Below, one piece after another: positions 1 to 12,000 of a stretch of 64,000 nucleotides of DNA. The DNA lies in the NCBI GenBank assembly GCA_026261815.1, contig JAMPIT010000886.1, forward strand, positions 21,310,001 through 21,374,000, read 5' to 3'. Source of the DNA: Monarcha castaneiventris obscurior. Taxonomy: Eukaryota; Chordata; Aves; Passeriformes; Monarchidae. Both the position numbers and the translations under genes were made by a program. Under the pieces are notes generated by a model. It was not told the origin of the DNA, ran no database searches, and worked only from the letters and a program-made list of their open reading frames with translations. Numbering within the stretch: the stretch's first letter is position 1; each line of letters begins with the position of its first letter.

Positions 1-1079
1 AAGTATAACCCCTAAACAACTTGTAGGCAGGGTGTGCCCTGCAGGGGCAAGGCAGAGGAACGTTCTGGGGGTAGGACTAAGTTCAGAAGACATCAAGGGC
101 AACAGCTGGCTTAACTCCAGAGTTTGGAATAACCAGTCATGGCATACATGGCAATAGCCATCACTCCTCCTTGAACAGGAGGAGGTAGCAGGAGCTGCTG
201 AATATCTGTGGGAGATTTGTGCAGCTATCCATGGGGGGAATGCTGTACCAAGTAAATTAAACAGTTCTGATTCAGTGCAGTATGTTTGTTTTTTTTTCTT
301 GTAGCTAAAACATTAAATTGAGAAAAGAGACATAATTGTTACGTTACTTACAGTGACAGAGGAGGAAATGGAAAGGCAATAGGGAATTTATGGAGGTTAT
401 AAAAACAGTAGGTAACTAATAGGAAGTTTGTCTGTGCTCTTAATTACTTTGCTTGTACCTTATATCTCATTCACTTGTAGTTTTTCTGAAGTTAATATTT
501 TAGGAATTGAGTCAGCCTTTATGTATAGATCACCTGTACTATAATGAAGTTGCAGGCTAGATCAGAGCCTTTGAACATTACCACAACATGAATAAATAAT
601 AAAACATTATTAATAAGAAACAGCAGCCCATCTGCACAGGATGCACAACTACCCTAAATTCTGTATATGTCAAGTGTAGATGAGTTGCAAGCTTTGGGTT
701 TCATGAGTTAGTGCACATTTCTGGTGTAGAGAAAATTTCCTCAATCAATAAAAGGCTTTGTCATTGTAAAAGAGCTACTTTTGTATGCAAATACCTATTA
801 AAAGAAAAAACGTGTATACTAACAAAAAATACAAGTTATCTGGATCTAGCAGAACTTCCTGCTTTAGAGATTTTAAATTATTAGATTGTAAGCATTCCAA
901 GACAGAAGCTGTCGTGTCATTTATAATTGTAAAGTGATAGCACAATGAAATCTGAAGCAATATTCATCATACAGAATAACTTGTTCAGAGGTCTTACCTT
1001 TCTTTACATTCCTTGCTGTTGTGAAATGTGAAAATATCAGGCAGCTGACAAAGGAAAATATCAGATGTCCATGGGTAGT

Positions 1080-1330
1080 AACATCCTAATAAGCACTTAG
1101 CAGGATACTTAATGATCAACTGTGTGCATTAATTAGTTACAAGTGTTATGTGTCATTAATAAATCTATACTTAATTACAATATTATATACTGTATATTTG
1201 TTTCATGATTAATTACATAACGAAAGCACACATTTACATGTTTGTAAATAAGTGATGATTGCAGAGTTAAATTATAAATTATTGTTAAGTTTATTAAAAT
1301 GAATTGTTAACTGTGTCATTGTAACCTGCT
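1080..1330. promoter_or_regulatory. Candidate conserved non-coding element, TAATTA-rich
   Basis: The block is very AT-rich and contains repeated homeodomain-type cores: ATTAATTAG near 1128-1136, CATTAATAA, CTTAATTAC, GATTAATTACAT near 1208-1219 and further ATTA cores to 1310. This texture is typical of deeply conserved enhancers in long vertebrate introns, but conservation cannot be seen from one sequence. Simple AT-richness is the alternative. Confidence 0.25.
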
Positions 1331-2789
1331 TCTTTCATTCAGTCTGAGAATGAACTTGTGGTTGGGGAAGGGGGAAGATTCCTCACCTTGTTGATTTATT
1401 TGCTTAAGAAAATTCTGGGCTGTAATTTTTCCTGTGTATTTTTAGGTTAAGAAAGAGAATGCAAAACGAATTTCAAAAGCAGTAGTCCAATTTTAGCCAA
1501 GGCAGATAATACTGTTTGCTCCTAAGTATGAGTACATTGTTTTTGCAATTTAGGATGTTGGTAAATGAATAAGAAAAAGTGATCCTGTTGTGTATTTGGC
1601 AAAATGATGTCCATCTATATACAGTTCCTTGAGAGAACAGATAAAAGCTACATGCATTTTATCTATGTGTTAGAAGTGATTATACAAAATGTGCCATACA
1701 GTCTGTTTCTGTCTCATTGAAAGCTGGACAAAGTCTCATTTACCTTCAGCAAAATCAGACTGTTATTGTTCTACAAATAAGGAGCTGGTTTTGTTGCTTA
1801 AACTACTAAAATGCAGCTGAAAAAACTCCAGTTTCTTACAACTATAAATTCTTCATCCTTTAGAGGCACATGACTTGAGTGCCCACTAGTTTTTTTTAAA
1901 GGAAAAAAAAGAGAGAGAGAAGTCAGATAATTTCTGTATTTTTTGCCTATTCAGTTTTCTAAGAATGGCAATCAGTTTCATTCTTATTCAACAGGTTTTC
2001 TGCAATACCTGTTCTTCAGTCATTTTCAGTTAATATCTCTGGGCTTACTTTGTGTAGTAGATAGCAGAAAATGGCATGTGACTGAAAAAGCAATAGGAAG
2101 GTGTTTCACCCACGCTTGTTTCTGCTCTACCTCTTACCTCATCACCAAAAAGCTTGGCTTATTAGGCTGCGCTTAGGTTTTTCTTATGAAAAAAAAGCAG
2201 TGGCACAAGCTCATTATGACATCTGAGAGCTCAAAAAAAATTAAATAAGAGGTGTTTCTTCTTCACATCTATCCCTTTGTAATGGAAAATAGTAAAGTTT
2301 ATGATTCATTTTTACCAAAAAGTGAGTTGTTTCACTGAATTTCTCAGTGCAAGTACAAAGTTCTCACAAAGTAGCAGTGGTGTGATGTTGACCCTTTCAA
2401 TAGGACTGAATTCAATGGCAGATTGCAAGAAAGATGAGGAAGGTGACAAAGTTGGAAGCAAGTAATTAAAGTGAGTCTTCTCTTAATTACAAAATGTAAG
2501 TGTTCCCTCCAGAATTATTACGGGAAGAGGGAGAATGACATAAAGTTTGTCTTTGAGATGAAGATACTGAGTCTGGAACCATGAAAAACACTTACTTCCT
2601 GGCTGTACAATTAGAATTTTTCTCAGAATCTTGACTTGGAAACTTGCTGTTTGGTTTAATTTAATAATACTTGTGAAACCATCTCAGCTTCTGCTGTAAG
2701 TGCAAAGTAGTATTATTTACCTTGTTGTTGACAATTTGCCCCAGGGATAACTTCTTCAGCCAAAATTTCCACTTGTATTCACTAGTAGT

Positions 2790-2810
2790 TATATATATAT
2801 ATATGATATA
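2790..2810. repeat. (AT)n microsatellite
   Basis: An uninterrupted alternation of A and T (about eight AT units) followed by GATATA. It is short and of no evident function. Confidence 0.8.
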
Positions 2811-4809
2811 CCTCTGGGACCCATCCCTCCCTTTTTTCATTGTGATGTGCTCAGTAAGGAAACTATGAATTATATTTCTGAAGAAATTAGGAGCATCTTC
2901 CAAGAAAATGTTCTGTAAAAATCCAGTTGTATGTAGCATTATTAAAAATCACAATTCTGCTTTGCTGTCCCAAGACCAAGACCAGTTCATTGGACAGTGC
3001 TTCAGAGAGGTGATGCCTGTATGAGAGATGTCACCTTCAGGAACTATTGGCCATATGAGCAAGGGTAGAGATCTGTTCCTTGCATGTGCCCAGGTACACA
3101 CAGATGAGTCTGTCTATCTGTTCTAAGTGGAATCCTTCAGAGTGTCAAGCTTTGTTTTTCCTAAAGATACCAGGATGGTGTCTGCTTTATATATAGTTCG
3201 CAATTTGTTTTGACTGTTACTTCAAATTTTTCTTTATTATAGTAGAAATCTGATAGTAATTTTTTAAATCACTTTTCAGACATAAGAAATAACATTTCAT
3301 TTTTATCTCATGATACGTTTACACCAGAGAATGTTAGATTTGGTACTTTCAGCCTGCAAAGTACTCATAGAGAAAGTTAAGGCAGACTTTGTTTCCTGGT
3401 CACACATACACAAGACTTAACACATACTTTAGATAAAGATAATAAAAACCATGTAATATGTAATATGTTATTAACCAAAAACAAAAAAAACCCATCTTCT
3501 GTCATTGGGGGGTTTTCAGCAGCCAGCAGAATTTGCAAGACGCCAGCACAGATACAGAATTGCTGCAGGACACTATTGATTTTGCTTTCTCTCATCAATT
3601 GCTAATTAATTTTGCTGCAGTTTATGAAACACTTAAATTGTTCTAGCTCTTGTTTTTTATAGTAGATGAGAATCTCTAGTTCATCTGAATTAAACTATTA
3701 CAGCATTGTGAGATGGAGCCAGAAATTAAATCTGGCTTGCATGCTCAAGTATTGGAAGTCATGCTTTTTGGAAAGCAGCCCATAATAACTTAAAGCTTAT
3801 AGAATTTAACTCCTTGCTATTCCTTGGATGCTCCAAGTGCTCCACTGGATGTCGTGGCCCAGATTCATTAATGAAGTTCTGCCAAAGACCTTCTGTCTAG
3901 TACTCCCAACTGGCTGCCTCTGTTTCACAAGTGTTTTTTCCAGTACAACACAGTGAATGCCAGGTTTTACAGATTTTAAGATTTTAAACAGGATGAGTCC
4001 AGTCTCACTATGCTGCCTCTGAGAAAATAGTGAAAATAAACTGAATGGATACTTTCTAAAGTACAAATAACTACTTTAAGTAATAATGTTTTTTAACGTG
4101 CATGTTTTAAAGACTAATTAGCCACGCTGTCTTCTCCTCTTACTTTATCTGGCCAATGGCACATGAATGCATGAAGGAGACAGCTTTACTTCTCACTGTG
4201 CTGCTTCTTCTAATTTTATTTTTGAAGATGTTCAAAGAGAAAAAAGTAGCCAAACTTCCATTCCATTTTTGAACAGGACTGTTAAAAACTGTTGTTAAAA
4301 ACCTATTCTCTGCAAAATCTAGAAGGTTTTTTTTGTACAGGAGAGAGCTGGAGCAAATCGAGTTTTGAAAAAGTATAATTTTTTTCCTTTGAAAACAGGC
4401 AATGCATCTTCTTTCTTTAGGAAAATACTGTAAAGCTGCCTTTCATTTTGGTAACATATATTAGACACCTAAGAAAGGCACTGTAACAATGTAGATTTAG
4501 AACATTAATTTTTAACGTAATGAAGTTAAAACATTTTCTAGTGTTCCAGTCACAGATGGGATACAAGACTAGTTTGAAGGCTTTTGTATTACTCGGGCTT
4601 TTCCTGGGAGGACATGTAACTAAATGAACAGCTACCATAACTTCCAACTGCCACTGTGGATTCTCAGTGCATACCCTTTTTACCAAGTCCATGATAATTA
4701 CAGCAGAAGGTCATTCTATACTCAAAATTGTAAAATAACTATGCAGTAAGACTATGGGTAAATCTGTTGAAAAAACAAAAGAAATCAGGTGATGATTGGC
4801 TAACAGGGA

Positions 4810-4876
4810 CTATGGACTTGTGCCATGGTCCACACATAGATGACATGACAGTCATGACTGGCCAGCTGGTCCATAG
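4810..4876. repeat. Inverted repeat with inner palindrome
   Basis: CTATGGAC at 4810-4817 is the exact reverse complement of GTCCATAG at 4869-4876. Between the arms lies the perfect palindrome AGTCATGACT at 4850-4859. The 8-bp arms enclose 51 nt, so the fold is weak and could be chance. Confidence 0.4.
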
Positions 4877-6875
4877 AAGACCTTAAAATTAAACTGAATT
4901 CATTTCCCACTTTACTAGCCTAGATGTGCTAGTGTTTCCCTCATATGAGCTTTAAACTTCTATTAAAACTTTTAGTGTTTCATAGTAACCAGAGGAAACT
5001 GTAGCAACCATTGACCTGTAGACAGGGTAGATGAGGTCTTTCAGAGTTCATGCTGCTGTTTCCTGCAATCTTGGAACTGTGGGTGGTACAAAAAATAGCT
5101 GTGGAAGAATACTGAAGCATTGCATTCTCTGTTGAAGTCAAATAGCAATTATCACTGGCTGTCTAAAGACATGAGTGGGAAAATAAATGTGAAGTTACCT
5201 AAATGAAAAATTCAGTAAATTGAAAGAAAAGTGTAAGGGTTCAGTACTTAAAGCTACTTGGATGCCTGGTAATACTGATGGTCATCAAGAGTAGTTTCAA
5301 AAGTAGTTAACATCTTACATGCCAGTGTCTTTTATAAAAGCCCTAGAGTATGTCCAGTGTTACAAGGATGAATAAATAAATTTGTCCTTCTCTTTAATTT
5401 CAGCCCTTCTCTTTTCCTGTCTTCCCAAGCCTGCTCCTTTCTTATCCTGCTCTGCAGTTCGATGAGTCAGAAACCACAGCACATTTAGATGTATCCCCTG
5501 AAATGCTTTCCTGTAGAAGTATTTGTTACATTGAAATGAGACTAGTAGCTTTCATGCTGTTGAGAAATACAAGTTTGGGGAGCACATACTGGGATTTTTC
5601 CAGAAAAGCACAGTAAGGTATGCTCCTCTTAGTGATAATCTAACAGTTGTGTACTTTATGGGTGAGGATTTGTACAACCACTAAAGGGCAGTGCATGCCA
5701 CCTTATGATTTCTGCAGCTGTTGAACTGTCTGTCCTTGCTGTTAAGCAGATGGAGATAGAGCCCATTGCTGGGCCTTCTTTTTTTGAGAGATTTGTGAGG
5801 TTGATGCAGTTTTCAGTGCATAAGATTAAGGGTCTACTGTTCTGAGCAGGACATGAAGAAAAAAATTCTTACCCTCTTGTTCCTATTCAGAGGCCAACTG
5901 CCTTGTGCCTGTAGTAAGTAAAAGAGCTGATTGTTTGTGAAAAAAAAATTTTGTTGGCCAAAAAATTTACTTATGTTGTAAGAGGAATCCTAATTTCAGT
6001 ACTGGTACTGAAACAGAAATACTGTGCAGATCTAAAGGTCTCATTATGCTAAACACAATGTGTGGTATTTACTGTGCTGTTGAAACTCTTAGCTTCAGTG
6101 ATGTGTAAATATGATCAGGTTTTGGATGAAGCAAGTAAACAAACATAATAAATGAAGATATTTGAAATCATGTTTCTTGTTTATGTATTCTGACAAGTAT
6201 ACTTTAATTATTGATCAAGATGGCAATATAGTAAATATGCAGTTGGTTACATTAAAAATTTAGCGTTTTTCAACATTTAGCTGGCAGTATCCATAAAATA
6301 TTCTTAGTGTTATGATTCTTTTACCAGTATATTGCTCCAGTTGTACAATGTTGGTGTCTTTTTAAGAATAGCTATCACCTTACAGTATACAGTATACATG
6401 AAAATATTGTCTTAGAAGGACAACACTACTCTGAATCATTGCACTGTTATGTGTGACAAGTATTGACCAAGTGCATGATATAAGAAAGTGGAATATCAGA
6501 GCTGTGCTCAGTGGTTGTTGGGTTAGTAGTTTGTTTGGCCTTCTGGGTTGCTTTTCTTTTAGTTTTCGTGGTATATCAAATTTGGCGCTCCATTGATAAG
6601 CTAGGATAAACTAGGGAAGTTGTTACTCTAGTGACAAATGGGAAATATTTTTTCCTTCTATACACAGTAAGGAAATAAAATTCTATTAACAATTTAAACA
6701 AGAACTTTTTCTTCTGTGCAGTTGGTCACAATCTGAAGGATAGCTTTTACTTTGGTGTCATCATGTTTTCAACCAAATTCTAATGGCAGAAAAAAATGGA
6801 AAAGACTTTTCTGAGTTTGGCTATGACAGGAATGCAATTGTGAAATAGGTACTTAAGTATTTTCAGGGAGGATAT

Positions 6876-7450
6876 TGTTGAGGGGCACGTTCAGTGCAGT
6901 GGCTCAGGGTGCAGCTGCAGTGGGAGCTGCAGGTTGAGCTCTGGGTGGGAGCCTGATCAAGAGGCCGTGGGCTGCCAACACTTTGCACAAGGAAGGGCTC
7001 AGGGAGCTGTGTCTGAGCCAGGGGAGCGGTCACTCAGGGACCCCAGACTTCCCCATGGTTGGACTGTGAAGGTATAAAAGCCCAAGGGTTCCTTTGTCAT
7101 TGGTTCTTGCTTGGAGGCACCAGCTCAAATTGTTACTGTGTTATTTAGTTATTGCACCAAGATTCAACCATTTGGAGGGTTTGGTCATCTGAGGCTCTGC
7201 TGTGGGAAGCCTGGAAATTGAGCTGGTGAGGAGACCTTGTCTGCCCATGGGTATGAGCTGTGAAGGGCCTTCGGTGCCAGCATGGGTGGTGCAGATGTGA
7301 CTGCCAGAGTGGCTCCTGGATGGTCGGACAGGGAAGTTTCCTTAACAAGATGCAGTCCAATGGCTGCCAGCCTCTCAGTCTCGGATCTGATTGCTTACTA
7401 GGTTTTCATAAAGCATTGCCATGTTATGGAGCCCCATGGCATCCAGACTG
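6876..7450 (+). mobile_element. Candidate degraded solo LTR (endogenous retrovirus type)
   Basis: This block is clearly more GC-rich than its flanks and starts with TGTTGAGGGG after an AT-rich stretch. It contains a canonical TATA box (TATAAAAG, 7073-7080) about 200 bp in, followed by a C/T-rich leader. That arrangement of TG start, GC-rich U3 and TATAAAAG fits an avian ERV LTR on the + strand. I could not find an AATAAA signal, a clear CA end or a target-site duplication, so both the boundaries (especially the right one) and the identity are tentative. A stand-alone TATA promoter or another repeat type remains possible. Confidence 0.4.
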
Positions 7451-8540
7451 ATGAAATATTGTACTTGGCTCAAGATTTTAATTTAGTTTGTCTTTTATAA
7501 GAAGGGTAGCATTTGAACTAAGTGGTGATAATGTGTTCCTTTTCCAGCAAATAGGTATTCCAGGAATCTCGTTCTGTGTAGGGAAGAGTAAATGAGCGAA
7601 GGAAGCAAAAGCTTTGTGCATTCTGTACAGCTCTGCTTAAAAGAAACAGAGGTTTGTGAAAAAGCATCAACTCCAGTACCTGGTCTGCTTCTGTTAAAGC
7701 TAGTTATTTTTATTGAATTACTTGGAATAAACTAAAGACATGGCAAAGCAGTAAAGACAGGCTATTTCATTTTTTATATTAATATGCCAAGGGTTTTTTT
7801 TATTGGTGGATCGAGCGGCTGTGTTTTGTTTTCTCTTTATAAAAAATTTTCTGAATTCTTGAAAACAGTATGAAAATCTACCATTAGTGCTTACTGTTGA
7901 AGCTCTGAAATGGTGGTAAGTATTTAAAAAAATAAAAATCTGGGATCATCATAGTAAGGAAACAAGGCTTTGAGGCTTAGTTCAGTATTCTACTGGCAGG
8001 TGGCTGTTTGTTGTACTCTCTATTCAGATGGTTTCCAGACCAGATTTTTGTGAGAGAAATGTCCGCAAGATAGCACTGTAGAGGTGACTTTGTCTTCGGA
8101 AAATTAATTGCTGGATTTGATCAAATTCATATCTCTCAGTCTTTACTACTTAAAAAAATATTTTAGGAGCACATTAAGATAAAGCGTGGTCCTCACATGT
8201 TTGTCATCCTATGGAGAATTGAATGCAAGTCAGAGTTACTGCATGCCTTCCTTTCAAGTCCTCTGCTTAACATTTCCTGGAAAGATTATTATTTTTGCTT
8301 AAAGAAGACATCCAGCACTGACAAATTTTGACCCAAGTGGGAAGTTTTACAAAACCATACACGACTGAGAACACACTTATAATTGGAAGTATGTAACCAT
8401 TTAAATAGTTGTGTGACACTGAAGGGAAATCCCTGAGACAGGAAATTAAGTTCCCAGTTAGGTGTCAGATGGTTTGTTTTTCCTGGGGGCATTTTGCAGT
8501 TGTGAATTGAGGTCTTGTACCATCTCACCTTTTGTCATTT
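7451..8540. other. Intronic stretch without genes
   Basis: AT-rich sequence with scattered A and T homopolymers. No reading frame with a recognisable domain and no repeat was identified. Confidence 0.6.
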
Positions 8541-8587
8541 GGGGATATTTTTGGGGGAATTGATTTGGGGGAATTGGGGTGAGGGGG
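8541..8587 (+). other. G-quadruplex-type G-run cluster
   Basis: Five runs of four or five G occur at 8541-8544, 8553-8557, 8567-8571, 8576-8579 and 8583-8587, with spacers of 8, 9, 4 and 3 nt. The middle part looks like a short tandem duplication of a GGGGGAATT unit. On the coding strand the transcript would carry the G-rich side. The loops are longer than the classical 1-7 nt for some pairs, so folding is plausible rather than certain. Confidence 0.55.
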
Positions 8588-8820
8588 TTTTGCCACTATT
8601 CCAGTAGGTGAAGATATTTAGTAAATGTCTATCAGAAGCAACACTTCTTTGTCTGAAGAGATTAGACCTGACACATGCAGTTGCCACAAAGGCTCCATGT
8701 CCTATCCCTGTTGATAGATACAGATTTGGTGACTGCAATGTCTAAATGCAGTTTGCAGAGCTGCAGCTGTGGGTTTGGTCCATGTCTTTGTAGGGAAGCT
8801 GGTAGCCCAGCAGAGTGAGC

Positions 8821-9060
8821 TGTTAGTGGAAGGTGCCACGCTCTGGTCTGGCCTGCCCTGGCACAAGGTTCCTGGGGCTGAGCACTGAGCAGGCCAGGCC
8901 CCAGCACAGGGCGCTGCTGCCAGCCTGGGCTCTGCTGGGCTGTGGCTGCTGCAGGAGACGGGAGCACCCCGAGAGCTCGGCATCGCGGGCTCGGGCTGGG
9001 GAGGGGCCTGCATTTCACTGCTGAATGAAATGCCTGAGTGGCACCAGCTCCAGCACATGG
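8821..9060. other. GC-rich patch in AT-rich intron
   Basis: A sharply bounded GC-rich block, with most of its CpG dinucleotides packed into 8955-8995. It is preceded by the G-run cluster 250 bp upstream. The CpG count (eight by eye over about 200 bp) is too low for the base composition to call a CpG island. A 153-codon minus-strand frame (8662-9123) spans it but is low-complexity Pro/Ala/Ser-rich with no recognisable domain. The patch could be part of an old LTR or unknown repeat, or an intronic regulatory block. Confidence 0.4.
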
Positions 9061-12000
9061 CTCTCTGTGGTGTCCATAGTGCTGTGAGCTTCCACTCCTC
9101 AGTGGACTGGCATCAATCTGCAAGGACTTAGGTGAGTCCTAATCTGCCTAGAGTGAGGTGGAAGAGTTCTAGTAAAACAGCAGGCGTTTCAGTTCCACGC
9201 CGTGCGTCTTTCCCTCCATGGACAGTCAGAGGTTTTACACTGGTATAAGCATGGGAAGAGGCATGTTTTACACATCCATTTGGCAAAATAGCCAAAAAAG
9301 TCTATACAGAAAAGCTTTCAATATTTAGAAAACGCTTTTAAAGTGTATTTGTGTATGTTTATATTTAAAAAATTTGAGTTGCAGGGATATGCTACTACTG
9401 AATGGTGTATGGCCTTTTAAAGAAAGAAAAGAAAAAATCACTGCCAACTGCTGAACAGCTAATTCACTCAATATAAAACAAAGATGCATTTCTGTAGGGC
9501 TAACGACATGCATCACATCTCCTTGACAACTGCTCTAATTACCTCAGCTTGGATGATCAATATTTGATCTTTTTCCCACCATACAAACATGTCACTTTAA
9601 CTGCATAGCTTTCTCTTAGCTTTTTGATAATTTGCAGCCAAGTGAAAATGGTCCTTTCTATTTGTTCTCCCTGGCTTGAGGCCAAGGGTTCTCTCAATAG
9701 TATAATGCAGTTCATTGATATGAATTTGTTGATCTCCTGGGTAGTTTTTCACAAATTTAGGGCAATTAAAAATCTTTGGAAAGCATTTCAGTTGAAGTCA
9801 ATAATTTTGCTTTTAGAAATTACTTTGTTTTATGATCATTTTTCCTTCATCTGTTCATAAAACAACTTCAGAAAAAAAAAAAGACAAAACACCATTTTAC
9901 CGAGTAGCTTATAGAAAAAACCACAGCTTTCAAACCTAGAATTAAGCAATAATTTAAAGTACTTTAATTGAAATGTTTAATTTGTAAGAGTAAGAATTTT
10001 TAAATTCTATTTTGGACTCCGAAAAGTTACTCTTTAAGGGAAGTCACAGCTGAAGTACAGCGTTATCTCCCAAATAATTTGTTTAAGGTATGTGAACCAG
10101 ACTTTTGAAGATGGACCAAGTAGGATTCCTCTCAGTGAATGTTAAGTAAGTTGCTGGAGTTTGTGGAAGTGTTAGTATGGAGGAAATGGTACTCTACAGT
10201 CCAAAAAAAGCTTTGTGACTTGTTCAATGTGGCCAGTCAGAAGTAAGGAGCACACAAAATTTAGGCCATTTAATTAGTTATAAAGTGAATTAAAATGAAA
10301 GTGATTTTATCAGGACAAATAATTTTTTGATATGTGGTATATTTACTCATTTTGTTTCCTTTTTTCCCATGCTCTCATGAGGGGGAATCTCTGTTGCTGC
10401 AAAATACTGATTACCTCGGGTGGACAGTGTGAGATTTTTTTGCTTTCTGGAGTTGTATAGTCATATTTATGCCATCTTTAGGAATTACCACTGAGCTCTT
10501 GGTGTTTTATGGAAGAGTTTAAATACTTTGTTTAGTGCATGCTGTGTTTATTAAATAGTTGTGCTGTGTAGAATTATAATCTGTTCATGAAATAAAAGAC
10601 TGCTACGCCCAAGGATACATTAAAATCTTTCCTACTGCTCATATCAGCAAAACGAATTCCATCATAGTAGACTAGGGCAAAAATCCATCTAGCCAAATAC
10701 TCTGTATCTGATAGTGGTCAGATATTCCTGAAATATTTAATGAAATGAGGGGGGAAATGTGTCTGTCTTCTGGTATCCTGATGTCTTGTGGCTGTCAGCA
10801 GTAACGGACTTCATTGATCTGAAGTTGAATCTCCTCACGTAAGAGCATCAAGTTCCCATCATAATAGTGAACAATTAATTCATTTGTTTAAAGAAATTTT
10901 TCATTTGACATAATGGAGTTTTGTACTGATTTTTAAAAATATATTCACACTGTCAAATTTTTGCTTCTGTGAAGCATAGCATTTTAATAGAAATCCTGAG
11001 AATTTTGGTAGAGATTGCTGCTATTCAAGAGCTACTAAATCAGTAATTTGGAACAGAGTACAGGAGTAAATCATTCAGGACCTACACCAGACAAGCTGAG
11101 TGTTAATAAGATGACACAATTTCACTGAGTGTAGAATCATCTCCTTGAAGGCAAAAAATAATTTCCCATGAAATACCTTCTTTACTTAGGCTAATTAGAT
11201 TCACATTTGAAAAATCTTCACATTAAGCAATGGCCTAATTATTTAGCCAACTAAATATATTGCTTAACTAAAGAGACAGTCAAAAGAGGAATTACATCCT
11301 GTTATTTGTATGAGGTACATTTTTTTAACTACTACAGGAATTTGGGTTCAGCTTTATTACCACAATTATTCCTGTGAGAAAGTCCAATTCTAGAAGACGT
11401 GTAATCCTCGGGGAGGAGGAGGATGTTGAGAGCGGGGATATTAGAATGAAAAAGTAGATAGAAAAATGTAAGGGCTAAACCATTAAACTCAGTGTATCCT
11501 TACAGTGTGTTCCTATATTGTCAAAGCACCATTTTCCATTACAGGATACATGACATTGAACTCTGGAGGTTGCTTTCCTTATTGCTTTTTAACTTATACC
11601 TTTGCTACTTCTGCACCAGATGGGTCACTTTGTCCTTTCTTTTTGTTGTAGTTACAGAAAACAAAAGGCGTTGTTGTGGTATGTTTGTCAAGTATGTTTA
11701 GATAAGTGATAGGTAATTTTATCATAATGAATCTACTTAAAATCCCAATCTCTTCAGAAAGTAAAATATCTTCAGGAGCCATTTCAGTATAAGCATTGTA
11801 TGCAAAATGGTGGAATCATTTTCATGCACCTTATAAGAGTTTGTTAATTAAAAGTAAATAGGGCTCTTAAGTGGAAAATGAAATTATCCCATTGCTTGAA
11901 ATACCTTGATGCAGTTTTTATTACAGGTTGCATATGGTATCTGTTAGGAATTTGAGCATGGTTGGTTGTTGAATTATTGTGTGGATTAGCTGTAGTATTT

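Larger units (their letters stand above)
1..6875. other. Intronic stretch without genes
   Basis: Mostly AT-rich unique-looking sequence. A small perfect hairpin (GCAGGG, 4-nt loop, CCCTGC) lies at 27-42. A homeodomain-site-rich block lies at 1080-1330. A short AT dinucleotide run lies at 2790-2810 and an 8-bp inverted repeat at 4810-4876. Open frames here are under 95 codons, with no recognisable domain. Confidence 0.6.

Noticed and set aside
8821..9060. CpG island or alternative promoter
   Set aside because: Only about eight CpGs by eye in 200 bp of very GC-rich sequence, fewer than composition predicts for an island.
8662..9123. 153-codon minus-strand reading frame
   Set aside because: It spans the GC-rich patch, is biased to Pro/Ala/Ser/Arg, has another long frame overlapping it on the same strand, and shows no domain or splice context. 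It is a composition artefact.
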